A stretch of 64,000 bases of DNA from Pseudobythopirellula maris (GTDB lineage Bacteria; Planctomycetota; Planctomycetia; Pirellulales; Lacipirellulaceae). The notes under the pieces are model-generated. The model was not told where the DNA came from. It ran no database searches and saw only the letters and a list, made by a program, of their open reading frames with translations. Where the stretch lies: positions 1,178,001 to 1,242,000 of the forward strand of contig NZ_SJPQ01000001.1 in assembly GCF_007859945.1 (NCBI RefSeq), given 5' to 3'. Below, piece by piece: positions 17,016-25,636 of the stretch. A program made the translations under genes and the position numbers. Each line of letters starts with the position of its first letter. Within the stretch, counting starts at the first letter, position 1.

Positions 17016-17941
17016 CGGTGCTCGTAACCCGCGGCTTCGAGGGGCGTTCGTTTCCCCTCGGCGCCTTGCAAGAAGATACCACGCTCGGCGACCACCTCGC
17101 CGATGCGTGTCAGCCCACACGCGAGCGGCGCCTCAGCAAGCATCCGCTCGGCCTCATCCGCGACGACAGCGAGCAGCAGCTCAAAATCCTCGCCGTCGCC
17201 CAGGGCGTGGTCGATCGGCGTGCGCCCCGAGCGGGCGGCCGCCTCGTGGGCGTCGTCGCTCATGGGGATCGCGGCGGCTTCAACGACGGCGCCGACCCCG
17301 CTCGCCGCCGCCAACCGCGGCAGGTCCATCGACAGGCCGTCGCTCAGATCCATGCCGGCGTGCAGGGTGTAGCTATCGGCGAGCCGGAGCGCTTCCTCGC
17401 AGCGTGGCGTGAAGTCGAGGTGCTTGCCCAGCAGGCTGCCACCCAGCGAGCCGGTCACCAGCAGCGCGTCGCCCGGCTTGGCGCCGTCGCGTCGGAGCAC
17501 GCCGTGGGGCGTGGACTCGCCGAGCGCAGTAACAGCCACAACGAGCGGGCCGGCGTGGACGTTCGTGTCGCCCCCGGCGATACAGACCTCCAGGCGTTCA
17601 CACAGCGGCAGCATCCCCTCGATCAGCTGCGCCGCCGTTTCACGCGGGCCTATGCCGGAGACGCCGTCGCGCGGCAGGGCGAGGCTCACCACGGCCGCCA
17701 ATGGCCGGGCGGCCATCGCCGCCAGGTCGCTGAGGTTCACGGCGAGGCACTTGTGCCCGATCCGCTCGAGCGCCGTCTCAGACGCGAGGAAGTGGACGCC
17801 ATCGATCAGCAGGTCGGCCGTGACGACCACCCCTTCGCCCGCCGCCAGCTCGAGCAGCGCGGCGTCGTCGCCCGGACCGATGCGCAGCCGCGGGTGCGGC
17901 GGCAGCCGCTTGGTGAGCCAGCGGACGAATTCGAGTTCCAT
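17012..17941 (-). CDS. thiL: Thiamine-monophosphate kinase ThiL
   Basis: 309 residues. ThiL phosphorylates thiamine monophosphate to thiamine diphosphate in the cytoplasm. The start at 17941 (MELEFVRWLTKRLP) gives the family N-terminus; the longer frame to 18007 adds a proline-rich extension. Family motifs are IGPGDDAALLE near residue 22, VVTADLLIDGVHF, CLAVNLSDLAAMAARPLA, IAGGDTNV and MDLSDGLSMDLPRLA, followed by DGEDFELL. These are the ATP/Mg-binding aspartates of the PurM-like fold. It is the first gene of a two-gene minus-strand unit with tsaE. Confidence 0.94.
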   Translation of the reverse strand: MELEFVRWLTKRLPPHPRLRIGPGDDAALLELAAGEGVVVTADLLIDGVHFLASETALERIGHKCLAVNLSDLAAMAARPLAAVVSLALPRDGVSGIGPRETAAQLIEGMLPLCERLEVCIAGGDTNVHAGPLVVAVTALGESTPHGVLRRDGAKPGDALLVTGSLGGSLLGKHLDFTPRCEEALRLADSYTLHAGMDLSDGLSMDLPRLAAASGVGAVVEAAAIPMSDDAHEAAARSGRTPIDHALGDGEDFELLLAVVADEAERMLAEAPLACGLTRIGEVVAERGIFLQGAEGKRTPLEAAGYEHR

Positions 17942-18148
17942 CGGGCACGACGCGGGGAGAGGGAGAAACGGTCGAATTAGACAGTTTCTCAGCCCGAGCC
18001 CCGCCACTCAAGCCACAGGCTTCCCGCACACCAGCGCGGCAGCCGCCGAGCTACACTCGGCGGGCCTGCCCCAGGCCAGATGATCCGACCCCGCGGGGCG
18101 TCCGACGGCCATGAGCCATCGGCTACGAGGATCGACTAGCGGGCGACT

Positions 18149-19507
18149 TCAGCGGCTCGCTTTTCCGTTGCTGGCGGCGGCGAGGTTCATGTAGCCGAAC
18201 AGCGTGTCGTCGCCGCGGAGGACGTAGAACTTCACGTTGTCCATCGTCGCGATCGTCGAGTGGTCGACGATGTAGCGGATGTCCTCGGTGCTCGAGGTCT
18301 CCCAGCGGTGCATGCCCACCAGGATGTCGCCCGAGACAATGCCCTGCTGGTCGGCCGGGCCGCCGCGGCGGACGTCGACCACCCGCATGCCGCCGCGGTA
18401 ACGCGTCTTGAGGCTGGCGAAAGTGGCCGAAGGTTCGGCGTCGAGCGTCATGCCGAGCAGGCGCCAGGCGCCCTCGTCGGCTGTGGCGATCGCCCGGGCG
18501 CGGGTCCCGCGTTGCGTGATGGCCATGGTCACCTGCATCGGCTTGCCGTCGCGGAGCACCTCGACGCCGATCGGGGCGCCCGAGCGTTGACCGAGCAACG
18601 CCCGCTCGAGGTCGAGCGAGCGGTGCGTGTCGATGTCGCCGACGCGTTCGATCACGTCGCCCACCAGCAGGCCGCTCACGGCCGCCGGGCTGCCGCTCAG
18701 CACACGCCGCACCACCAGTTCGTCGGAGGCGGGGATCGAGGCGGTCTCCAGGCCGTGCCAGTGGTTCTCAAGCTTCTCGACGCTCATCAGCCGGGCGGCG
18801 ATTTCGAGGGCGTCGTCCACCGGTATCGCGAAGCCGATCCCCTGGGCGCCGGCCCGCACGGCGACATTCACGCCGATCATCTTCCCCTCGATCGACAGCA
18901 GCGGCCCGCCCGAGTTGCCCGGGTTGATGCTCGCGTCGGTCTGGATCAGGTCTTTGTAGGCTTGGGTCTCGCTCACCTGCACGTCGCGGTGCAGGGCCGA
19001 GATGATGCCGCGCGTCACGGTGTGGTCGTAGCCGTAGGCGTTGCCCACGGCGATCACCGGCTCGGCGGTCATCAGGTCGCTGGAAGTGCCGATCGTGATG
19101 GTCGGCAGCGGCCGGCCGGCGTCGACCTTGATCACGGCCAGGTCGGTCGTGCGGTCGTGGGCGATCAGCCGGGCGGTGTACACCTGCCCGTCGTCCAGGC
19201 CGACACGGATCCGACGGACGCCGTCGACCACGTGGTGGTTGGTGAGGATGTAGCCGCGGGCGTCGATCACCACGCCGGTGCCCATGCCGTTGACCTGGCG
19301 GCTCGCCTCACCCGTATTGGCGACCGTCTTCTGCCCCTGGATGTTGACGACCGAGGGTCGTACCGCCTCGACCGCGCGAACGATCGGCGTGCGGCGGAGG
19401 TCGGAGACCTCGGCCGACGCGTGTTGCGGCGCAACGGCTCCGGCGGCGACGATCGCCACGAATGCCCATGCGGTGGTCGTGGAGCGGAAAGAGCGTAGGA
19501 GAGGCAT
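18149..19507 (-). CDS. HtrA/DegP-like serine protease with two PDZ domains
   Basis: 452 residues. The start at 19507 is followed by a signal peptide (MPLLRSFRSTTTAW.. to HASAE); an upstream frame exists but is not signal-like. It is a periplasmic trypsin-like quality-control protease. The catalytic triad is His92 in TNHHVV, Asp122 in TDLAVIKV and Ser199 in NPGNSGGPL. A PDZ domain follows at about 260-345 (SGLLVGDVIERVGDIDTH), and a second near 370-440 (RGGPADQQGIVSGDILVG) ends with YFGYMNLA-like sequence close to the C-terminus. The gene stands alone, with 246 bp to the lipoprotein gene upstream. Confidence 0.92.
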   Translation of the reverse strand: MPLLRSFRSTTTAWAFVAIVAAGAVAPQHASAEVSDLRRTPIVRAVEAVRPSVVNIQGQKTVANTGEASRQVNGMGTGVVIDARGYILTNHHVVDGVRRIRVGLDDGQVYTARLIAHDRTTDLAVIKVDAGRPLPTITIGTSSDLMTAEPVIAVGNAYGYDHTVTRGIISALHRDVQVSETQAYKDLIQTDASINPGNSGGPLLSIEGKMIGVNVAVRAGAQGIGFAIPVDDALEIAARLMSVEKLENHWHGLETASIPASDELVVRRVLSGSPAAVSGLLVGDVIERVGDIDTHRSLDLERALLGQRSGAPIGVEVLRDGKPMQVTMAITQRGTRARAIATADEGAWRLLGMTLDAEPSATFASLKTRYRGGMRVVDVRRGGPADQQGIVSGDILVGMHRWETSSTEDIRYIVDHSTIATMDNVKFYVLRGDDTLFGYMNLAAASNGKASR

Positions 19508-19753
19508 GGGCGGCGGCTGGATCGAGCGGGATTCTTGGCGGTTGCCGACGCTGCCTCGCGCCGGGAGACGCCGATCCCCAGGCGGGGAGTCGGCGGCACA
19601 AGTCTCGGATCGGCCTCGCCTCACGACCCGCTCCAACCGCACAACCGGGGGCCGTCACAGACGGCCCAAACTGCCAACGAAACCGCCGAAAACACGTCGC
19701 TTGCCCCTATTGGGGCGTGCGGCGGTGACGACCCGCCAGGAGTTGAGGAGCTT

Positions 19754-20122
19754 TCACCACGGCTGAGGAGTGAAAACGGGCCTGGTCGGAGCCGGAAAAA
19801 ACCGCCCCGGCGGGCCCGGTTCGAGCGGCACCTCGGCCTCGTACATCGACCAGCCGCCATGGCGTCCGCCGCCGCAGCCGTCGAAGAAGCCTTGCTCGCC
19901 ACAAACGCCATCGTCGCCAACGGGCACGGACTCGAGCGCACAGTCGCCACACGAAGCGCGAGCGTCGCCGTCGAGCGGCCACTCACGCTCCAGGTACTCC
20001 GCCGCGTCATGGATCACCGACGGCTCGTGAGAGCCGCTGTGCGCCACCACGCAGCCGCTCGCCAACGGCGCCAGCAGCACGGCGACGGCCGCGATCCATT
20101 TTCGTGGAGCTAACGCTTGCAT
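19754..20122 (-). CDS. Small putative lipoprotein
   Basis: 122 residues. The start at 20122 is chosen because it gives a lipoprotein signal peptide: MQALAPRKW, a hydrophobic core, then the lipobox LASGC. A longer frame extends to 20266 but runs into the 3' end of polX. The mature part has clustered cysteines (ASCGDCALE, DGVCGEQGFFDGCGG) and a proline-rich end. No domain recognised. It lies directly downstream of polX on the same strand. Confidence 0.65.
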   Translation of the reverse strand: MQALAPRKWIAAVAVLLAPLASGCVVAHSGSHEPSVIHDAAEYLEREWPLDGDARASCGDCALESVPVGDDGVCGEQGFFDGCGGGRHGGWSMYEAEVPLEPGPPGRFFPAPTRPVFTPQPW

Positions 20123-20258
20123 TGCTCGCCAATTTTGCCCGGAGGGGAACACTCTCTCAGGGGTGATCGGCGATTCGGGGGCGTTAACTTTGATGCAACC
20201 GGCAAAGTCGTCGCATATTGCCGGCTTCCGATTTCCCTCCTCAGAAGGGGAAGGGAAA

Positions 20259-22022
20259 TTACTCACCGCGGCGGACGAGCTTGCCGAGCTGCTTCCACGT
20301 GCGCGTGTTCGCCACGTCCGACGCCGTCAGCCCAGCGCGGCGGGCCTGCTGCACGCCGTGCCTGAGTACGGCGAGGCCCTCGACGCTGTGGGCGTCGGAC
20401 GAGATGACGATCGGCACGCCCTTGGTCTTGGCGGCCGCGCAGTGCACGTCGTCCAGGTCGAGCCGCGCGGGGTTGGCGTTCAGCTCCAGCAGCTTGCCGT
20501 TCTCCGCCGCCGCGGCGATCAGCTCGTCGACAGCCACGTCGTACGACTCCCGCTTGTTGATCAGCCGGCCGGTGGGGTGGGCGACGATCGACACCCACGG
20601 GTTCTCCAGGGCGCCGACGAGCCGCTTCATGATCTGCGCGCGGGGCTGCTGCTGGCCGTAGTGCAGGCTGGCCACTACCCAGTCGGCCTCGGCGAGCACG
20701 TCATCGGGCAGATCCATCCCTCCCTTTTCGAGGATGTCGCACTCGATCCCCTTGAGCACCGAGAAGCCCTTGGGCAATGTCGCGCGGAGCTCGTCGATCA
20801 TCGCCCACTGTTTGCGCAACCGCTCGGCGTCGAGGCCGCCGGCCATCGACACGCGCTTCGAGTGGTCGGTGATCGCGATGTATTCGAGCCCTCGCTCGCG
20901 GGCCGCCGTGGCCATCTCTTCGAGCGTCGCCTTGCCGTCGGTCGCGGTGGTGTGCATGTGCAGGTCGCCGCGCAGATCGTCGAGCGTGACGAGCTCTGGC
21001 AGCGGGCCCGCTTCGGCCAGCTCGAACTCCCGCCGCGCCTCACGCAGCTCTGGCGGGAAGCGGGGCAGATCGAGGGCGGCGTACACGTCTTCCTCGCTGT
21101 CGCCGGCCACGCGCTCGCCCTGCTCGCCGTCATCGTCGGTCTTGAAAACGCCCCACTCGTTGATTCTCAGACCGCGCTGCTTCGCCCGGCCGCGGACCTC
21201 GACGTTGTGGTCCTTCGACCCGGTGAAGTACTGCAGAGCGGCGCCGTAAGACTCGGTCGGCACGACCCGTAGGTCGGCCTGCAAGCCGCTCGCCATGCGA
21301 ACCGTCATTTTCGTCTCGCCACGGGCGACGACCGAATCGACCGATTCGAACGCCCCGAAGCGGTCCATCACCTTCTCGACAAGCGCCGCGTCGAGCTCCT
21401 CGCCGATGTCGACCAAGAAGTCGAGGTCGCCGACCGTCTCGCGGCCGCGGCGGTAGCTGCCGGCCGGGTCGATGCGCAGCACCTCGTCGAGCGTACCGAG
21501 GTGCTCCAAAACGGCGAGCACGGTCGGCTCGGCGTTCGCCCAGCGGGTCCGCTCCTGGGCGCTGGCCGCGATGGCTAGGCCGGCGAGGATCTTCTCTTCG
21601 GTCTTGGCGCCGAAACCTTTGAGGTCGCGCACCCGATTGCTTTCGCAGGCGGCGCGGAGCTCTTCGAGCGTCGCAACGCCGAGTTCCTTGTGCAAAGCGG
21701 CCGCTTTCTTCGGGCCGAGGCCCGGCACGCGCATCACGTCGAGCACCCCGGCGGGGACCTCGGCCAAGAGCTCCTCAAGCATCTCCAGCCGGCCGGTCTC
21801 AACCAGCTCGGCGATCTTGCCCGCCAAGTCTTTGCCCACGCCGTCGAGCTCGGTGAGCGCCTCGGCCCCGCGGTCGGCGACGATCGCCGCGAGCGATTCG
21901 GGTGAATCGCCCACGCGGCGGGCGCCGCCACGATAAGCCCTCACCCGGAACGGGTTGGCGTTCTGGAACTCGAGCAGGTCAGCGACCCGCTCGAAAACGG
22001 CGGCGATCTCACGGTTGTTCAT
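20259..22022 (-). CDS. polX: PolX family DNA polymerase with PHP 3'-5' exonuclease domain
   Basis: 587 residues. It has the bacterial PolX arrangement: helix-hairpin-helix segments (ELDGVGKDLAGKIAELV; VPGLGPKKAAALHKEL; LKGFGAKTEEKIL), a nucleotidyltransferase palm with GDLDFLVD as the metal-binding Asp pair, and a C-terminal PHP domain from about residue 345 (DLHMHTTATDGKATLEEM, ITDHSK, IECDIL, VISSDAHSVEG). Family role: gap-filling synthesis and end processing in base-excision and break repair. Length is typical. The start at 22022 is the only Met before the conserved N-terminal MNNREIAAVFERVADLLEF. Confidence 0.94.
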   Translation of the reverse strand: MNNREIAAVFERVADLLEFQNANPFRVRAYRGGARRVGDSPESLAAIVADRGAEALTELDGVGKDLAGKIAELVETGRLEMLEELLAEVPAGVLDVMRVPGLGPKKAAALHKELGVATLEELRAACESNRVRDLKGFGAKTEEKILAGLAIAASAQERTRWANAEPTVLAVLEHLGTLDEVLRIDPAGSYRRGRETVGDLDFLVDIGEELDAALVEKVMDRFGAFESVDSVVARGETKMTVRMASGLQADLRVVPTESYGAALQYFTGSKDHNVEVRGRAKQRGLRINEWGVFKTDDDGEQGERVAGDSEEDVYAALDLPRFPPELREARREFELAEAGPLPELVTLDDLRGDLHMHTTATDGKATLEEMATAARERGLEYIAITDHSKRVSMAGGLDAERLRKQWAMIDELRATLPKGFSVLKGIECDILEKGGMDLPDDVLAEADWVVASLHYGQQQPRAQIMKRLVGALENPWVSIVAHPTGRLINKRESYDVAVDELIAAAAENGKLLELNANPARLDLDDVHCAAAKTKGVPIVISSDAHSVEGLAVLRHGVQQARRAGLTASDVANTRTWKQLGKLVRRGE

Positions 22023-22088
22023 GGCCGGCGATTATAAGGCATCGACAAGGCGCCACTACAGGTGGCGGCCCCCCAGGGATGGTGACCT

Positions 22089-22114
22089 GTAGGGAACGCC
22101 CTCTGCGGCGTTCC
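22089..22114 (-). repeat. REP-like palindrome, inverted copy
   Basis: Stem GGAACGCC / GGCGTTCC (22093-22100 with 22107-22114) around CTCTGC. Read on the minus strand it is the same element as the two units at 22191-22270. One base pair differs on both arms, so the stem is preserved. Confidence 0.6.
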
Positions 22115-22190
22115 AGCCCCGGGTACACGGCCACGCCCGTGGCTGAAGGACAGCAGCAAAAGCTCGTTGAAAAGTGCTCGTCCGCCAGGG

Positions 22191-22270
22191 TTCGGACCGC
22201 CACAGAGGGCGGTCCCTACAGAGTGCCCAGTTCGGACCGCCACAGAGGGCGGTCCCTGCAGAGTGCCCAG
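22191..22270 (+). repeat. Two tandem 40-bp units, each with a REP-like palindrome
   Basis: Units 22191-22230 and 22231-22270 differ at a single base (CTACAG versus CTGCAG). Each contains GGACCGCC and GGCGGTCC flanking ACAGA-type spacer sequence, able to form an 8-bp hairpin. Confidence 0.75.
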
Positions 22271-22372
22271 TTGTCCACATATGTGTCTTCGGCCAATCTT
22301 GCTGGACCCCGCAACGTCAGACGGCTACCCTTAAGGTGGAACTATTCAGCAGATCCCGGGGCTTGGACGAAG

Positions 22373-24016
22373 ATGGCCTCTGCTTTTCAGAGATGGCTGC
22401 GTCGCGCGTGGCTGCCGTTTGGCTTGAGCCTGGCGGTTTTGGTCGCGGTATTGATGTCGGGCGCCGCCCGGGCGGACGTCGATATGGGGGCCGCTGACCT
22501 CAACGACGCCCCCGACGAAGACCGTGTGATGATCGCCACGATCGACGCCTCGCTCGCCGAGCACTGGGAGCGTGAGGGCGTCGAGCAGGCGCCCCTGGCT
22601 TCGGACGGCGCGTTCTTGCGCCGTGTTTCGCTCGACCTGATCGGCGTGGCGCCGCGCGTGGCCGAGGCCCGTGCTTTCCTCGCCGACCCGTCGCCCACCA
22701 AACGTAGTGAGCTCGTCCAGCGTTTACTCGCCTCGCCTCGTCACGCCGAGCACATGGCCACGGTGTGGCGGCAGCGACTGCTGCCCGAGGACGACAGCTT
22801 TGGCGCCCGCAACAGCTCGGCCGGCGTTCAGAACTGGCTCCGTGACCGCTTCGCCCGCAACGTGCGGTACGACAACCTGGCGTACGACCTGCTGGTTTCG
22901 ACCAACGGCGACCAGCTGGGGCCGGCCTATTACTTTGCCGCCCACGAGTTGAAGCCCGAGAAGCTCGCGGCCAACGCGACGCGTGAGTTCTTGGGCGTGA
23001 GCCTCGAGTGCGCCGAGTGCCACGACCACCCGTTCACCGACTGGAAGCAAGACGACTTCTGGGCGTTCGCGGCGTTCTTCGCCCGGGTGCGGACCGACGA
23101 TGGCGGCATGGGCGAGGTGGCGATGCGCACCGGCAGACCGCTGCGCATCACGGACGCCGAAGTGGGCGAGCTGACGCCCCCCGACTACGAGGCGGCGGTT
23201 CCGCCGCGCTACCTCGGCGGCGGCGAGCCGGGCGACTCGCCCTACGAGTCGCGTCGCATGCAGTTGGCCCTATGGATGGCCGAGCGCGACAACCCTTACT
23301 TGGCTCGCGCCGCGGTCAATGGCCTTTGGCGGCAGCTCTTCGGCAAAGGTCTGGTCGAGGAGATCAACGCCGACGGCGCCCACCTGCCAGACGATCACGC
23401 CGCGTTGCTCGATGAACTCTCCGATTGGTTCGTCGACTCGGGCTTCGACCTGCGCAGGCTCATGGGCGTGCTGGCCCAGACCGAGGCTTACCAGCTGGCG
23501 AGCCACGGCTCGGAGGGCCAGAAAGTGGCGCCCGGGGCGGTCGGCCATTTCGCGGCCATGAGCCCCAAGACCCTCACGCCCGAGCAGCTCTACGACAGCC
23601 TGGCGCGGATCGCGCCGGCGCCCAACTACGGCAACGGCTCGATGGGGGGCGCCGTGCTGTTCGACCCGCAACGCGACGCCTTCGTCAGCAAGATGCGCTC
23701 GGCGGCCGAAGACCGCCGCGAGTTCGGCGGCAGCACGCTGCAAGCCCTTTACCTGCTCAACGGCGACACGATCGCCCGCGTCACCAACCCCGAGCTGCCC
23801 GGCGCCGTAGCGGCGCTCAAGGCGCCGTTCTACTCGAACAGGGAGCGAGTCGAATCGCTCTTCCTCGCCACGCTCTCAAGACCGCCGCTCGAAGAAGAGC
23901 GCACCGCGGCGCTCGGCTACCTCGAAAAGAACGGCCAAGGAAGCGACCTGCCAGCCGCCTTGTCAGACCTGCTATGGGCGCTGCTGAACAACGCCGAAAT
24001 GGCTTTTGAACCGTGA
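22373..24016 (+). CDS. DUF1549/DUF1553 domain protein
   Basis: 547 residues. The start at 22373 gives a signal peptide (MASAFQRWLRRAWLPF.. to AARAD); the frame is open further upstream through the REP units, which is incidental. The DUF1549 part includes FLRRVSLDLIGVAPRVAEAR, NWLRDRFARNVRYDN and the haem-like motif C213-A-E-C216-H217 in ECAECHDHPFTDW. The DUF1553 part includes RAAVNGLWRQLFGKGLVEE, DEL..WFVDSGFDLRRL and LYLLNGD. This planctomycete/verrucomicrobial family is nearly always next to a DUF1501 gene, as here. The biochemical role is unsettled; an envelope electron-transfer or hydrolytic role has been suggested from the cytochrome-like motif. Confidence 0.9.
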   Translation: MASAFQRWLRRAWLPFGLSLAVLVAVLMSGAARADVDMGAADLNDAPDEDRVMIATIDASLAEHWEREGVEQAPLASDGAFLRRVSLDLIGVAPRVAEARAFLADPSPTKRSELVQRLLASPRHAEHMATVWRQRLLPEDDSFGARNSSAGVQNWLRDRFARNVRYDNLAYDLLVSTNGDQLGPAYYFAAHELKPEKLAANATREFLGVSLECAECHDHPFTDWKQDDFWAFAAFFARVRTDDGGMGEVAMRTGRPLRITDAEVGELTPPDYEAAVPPRYLGGGEPGDSPYESRRMQLALWMAERDNPYLARAAVNGLWRQLFGKGLVEEINADGAHLPDDHAALLDELSDWFVDSGFDLRRLMGVLAQTEAYQLASHGSEGQKVAPGAVGHFAAMSPKTLTPEQLYDSLARIAPAPNYGNGSMGGAVLFDPQRDAFVSKMRSAAEDRREFGGSTLQALYLLNGDTIARVTNPELPGAVAALKAPFYSNRERVESLFLATLSRPPLEEERTAALGYLEKNGQGSDLPAALSDLLWALLNNAEMAFEP

Positions 24017-24143
24017 TCGAGATAGCCATGAAAAAGCACTAAAGTGCACAAGAAAAAAGAGAGCCGTTACAGCAAAATTTTCAGCGGCTTTTCGTCCCCT
24101 TTTGTGGCCATCACAATTCCTCCCTTTCTCCCGAGCGAACACC

Positions 24144-25481
24144 ATGCCGAGCCAAGCCCGACTTTCGCGACGCGACATGATGCGTCTCAGCGGCCTGGGG
24201 CTCGTGGGGGCGAGCTGCACCGGTTGGTTCCCACAGATGGCCGCCGCCGCGGCCGCCGATCCAGGTCGCCGTCGGCAGGCGATTCTGCTCTGGATGTCGG
24301 GCGGGCCGAGCCAGATGGACACGTTCGACATGAAGCCGGGGCACGCCAACGGTGGCGAGTTCAAAGAGATCCAGACCAAGGCGCCCGGCCTCAGGTTCTG
24401 CGAACACCTGCCGCAATTGGCCGAGCAGGCCGACCGGCTCGCTGTGATTAGGTCGCTCAAAACCAAGGAAGGCGACCACGAGCGCGCCACGCACCTGGCC
24501 CGCACCGGCCAGTCGCCCGGCGGCGTGGTGCAGTACCCGTCGATCGCTTGCTCGGTGTCGAAAGAGCTCGAGGCGCCGCGCGTGGCGTTGCCGCAGTACG
24601 TGAGCGTCGGGCCGCCGCGGTTCGCGCCGGCGGCCTTCAGCCCCGGGTTCCTCGGGCCGCGGTTCGCCCCGGCGGTGGTCGGCGGCGACGCCCAACCGGC
24701 GACCGATGGCGGCGAGGGTTTCGCCGAGCTCAAGCTCGACAACCTCTCGCCCCAGCCCGGCGTCGACCCCGAGCGTCAGGCCCGGCGGATGGAGCTGTGG
24801 AACACGATGCAGCAAGGTTTCCTAGGCCGGTCGGCCGGCGGCGCCGAGCCGCAGCCCGTCCACGACGCCCACGACAGCCTCTACCGGCAGGCGATCGAGC
24901 TGATGCGCGGCGACGCCCGCACGGCGTTCGACCTGTCGCAGGAGCCGGCCAAGGTACGCGAGTCTTACGGCAAAGGCCGCTTCGGCCAGGGGTGCCTGCT
25001 CGCCCGTCGGCTGATCGAGCGCGGCGTGCCGTTCGTTGAGGTGGCGCTCGGCGCCGAGGGCCTTGGCTGGGACACGCACGACGACATCTTCAACCAAGTG
25101 AAGGGCCTGTGCGGCCAGCTCGACACGGGCTGGGGCGCCTTGATGCGTGAGCTCGGCGAGCGCGGCCTGCTAGAGACAACCACCATCCTGTGGATGGGTG
25201 AGTTCGGCCGCACGCCGACGATCAACAGCATGGGGGGCCGCGACCACTGGCCCAACGGCTGGAGCTGCGTGATGGCCGGCGGCGGTGTTGCGGGCGGCCA
25301 GGCCTTCGGCAAGACCAGCGCCGGCGGCGAGGCGATCGAGGAAGACCCGGTCGCCATCGGCGATGTGCTCGCCACCTTCTGCCAGGCGGTGGGCGTCGAC
25401 CCCACGAGCGAGAACGTGGGCGTCGGCGGCCGGCCGTTCCCCATCGCCGAGGGGACGCCGATCGACCGGCTGCTCGCCTGA
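24144..25481 (+). CDS. DUF1501 domain protein, Tat-exported
   Basis: 445 residues from the ATG at 24144. The twin-arginine motif is SRRDMMRLSGLG at residues 8-19, followed by a hydrophobic core and an AAAAA cleavage region. Family motifs: ILLWMSGGPSQMDTFDMKPG, SLKTKEGDHERATHLARTG, PSIACSVSKEL, GWDTHDDIFNQVK and TILWMGEFGRTPTIN followed by GRDHWPNGWS. The fold is sulfatase/alkaline-phosphatase-like by family knowledge. It starts 127 bp after the DUF1549 gene and is probably in the same unit. Confidence 0.92.
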   Translation: MPSQARLSRRDMMRLSGLGLVGASCTGWFPQMAAAAAADPGRRRQAILLWMSGGPSQMDTFDMKPGHANGGEFKEIQTKAPGLRFCEHLPQLAEQADRLAVIRSLKTKEGDHERATHLARTGQSPGGVVQYPSIACSVSKELEAPRVALPQYVSVGPPRFAPAAFSPGFLGPRFAPAVVGGDAQPATDGGEGFAELKLDNLSPQPGVDPERQARRMELWNTMQQGFLGRSAGGAEPQPVHDAHDSLYRQAIELMRGDARTAFDLSQEPAKVRESYGKGRFGQGCLLARRLIERGVPFVEVALGAEGLGWDTHDDIFNQVKGLCGQLDTGWGALMRELGERGLLETTTILWMGEFGRTPTINSMGGRDHWPNGWSCVMAGGGVAGGQAFGKTSAGGEAIEEDPVAIGDVLATFCQAVGVDPTSENVGVGGRPFPIAEGTPIDRLLA

Positions 25482-25636
25482 TCGCAGGCCGAGTAGCCCC
25501 CCTTGGAGGAGGGCTAGGATGGGGGCGCCCCGGGCACCCGCTTCACTCCCATCCCAACCCTCCCCCTCGGGGAGAGGGAGTAATTAACATTCTTGCTTCT
25601 ACGACGGCGCCGACTCATCCTCCCGGCGGACGACCT

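Larger units (their letters stand above)
22023..22372. other. Intergenic region carrying REP-like palindromes
   Basis: 350 bp between divergent genes (polX minus, DUF1549 plus). It contains three copies of a short palindromic element (22089-22114 inverted, then two 40-bp tandem units at 22191-22270) and presumably the promoters of both genes. No protein-coding content is supported. Confidence 0.6.

Noticed and set aside
21902-22372. N-terminal extension of the DUF1549 gene through the REP units
   Set aside because: The frame happens to be open across GC-rich repeats; the signal peptide starts at 22373.
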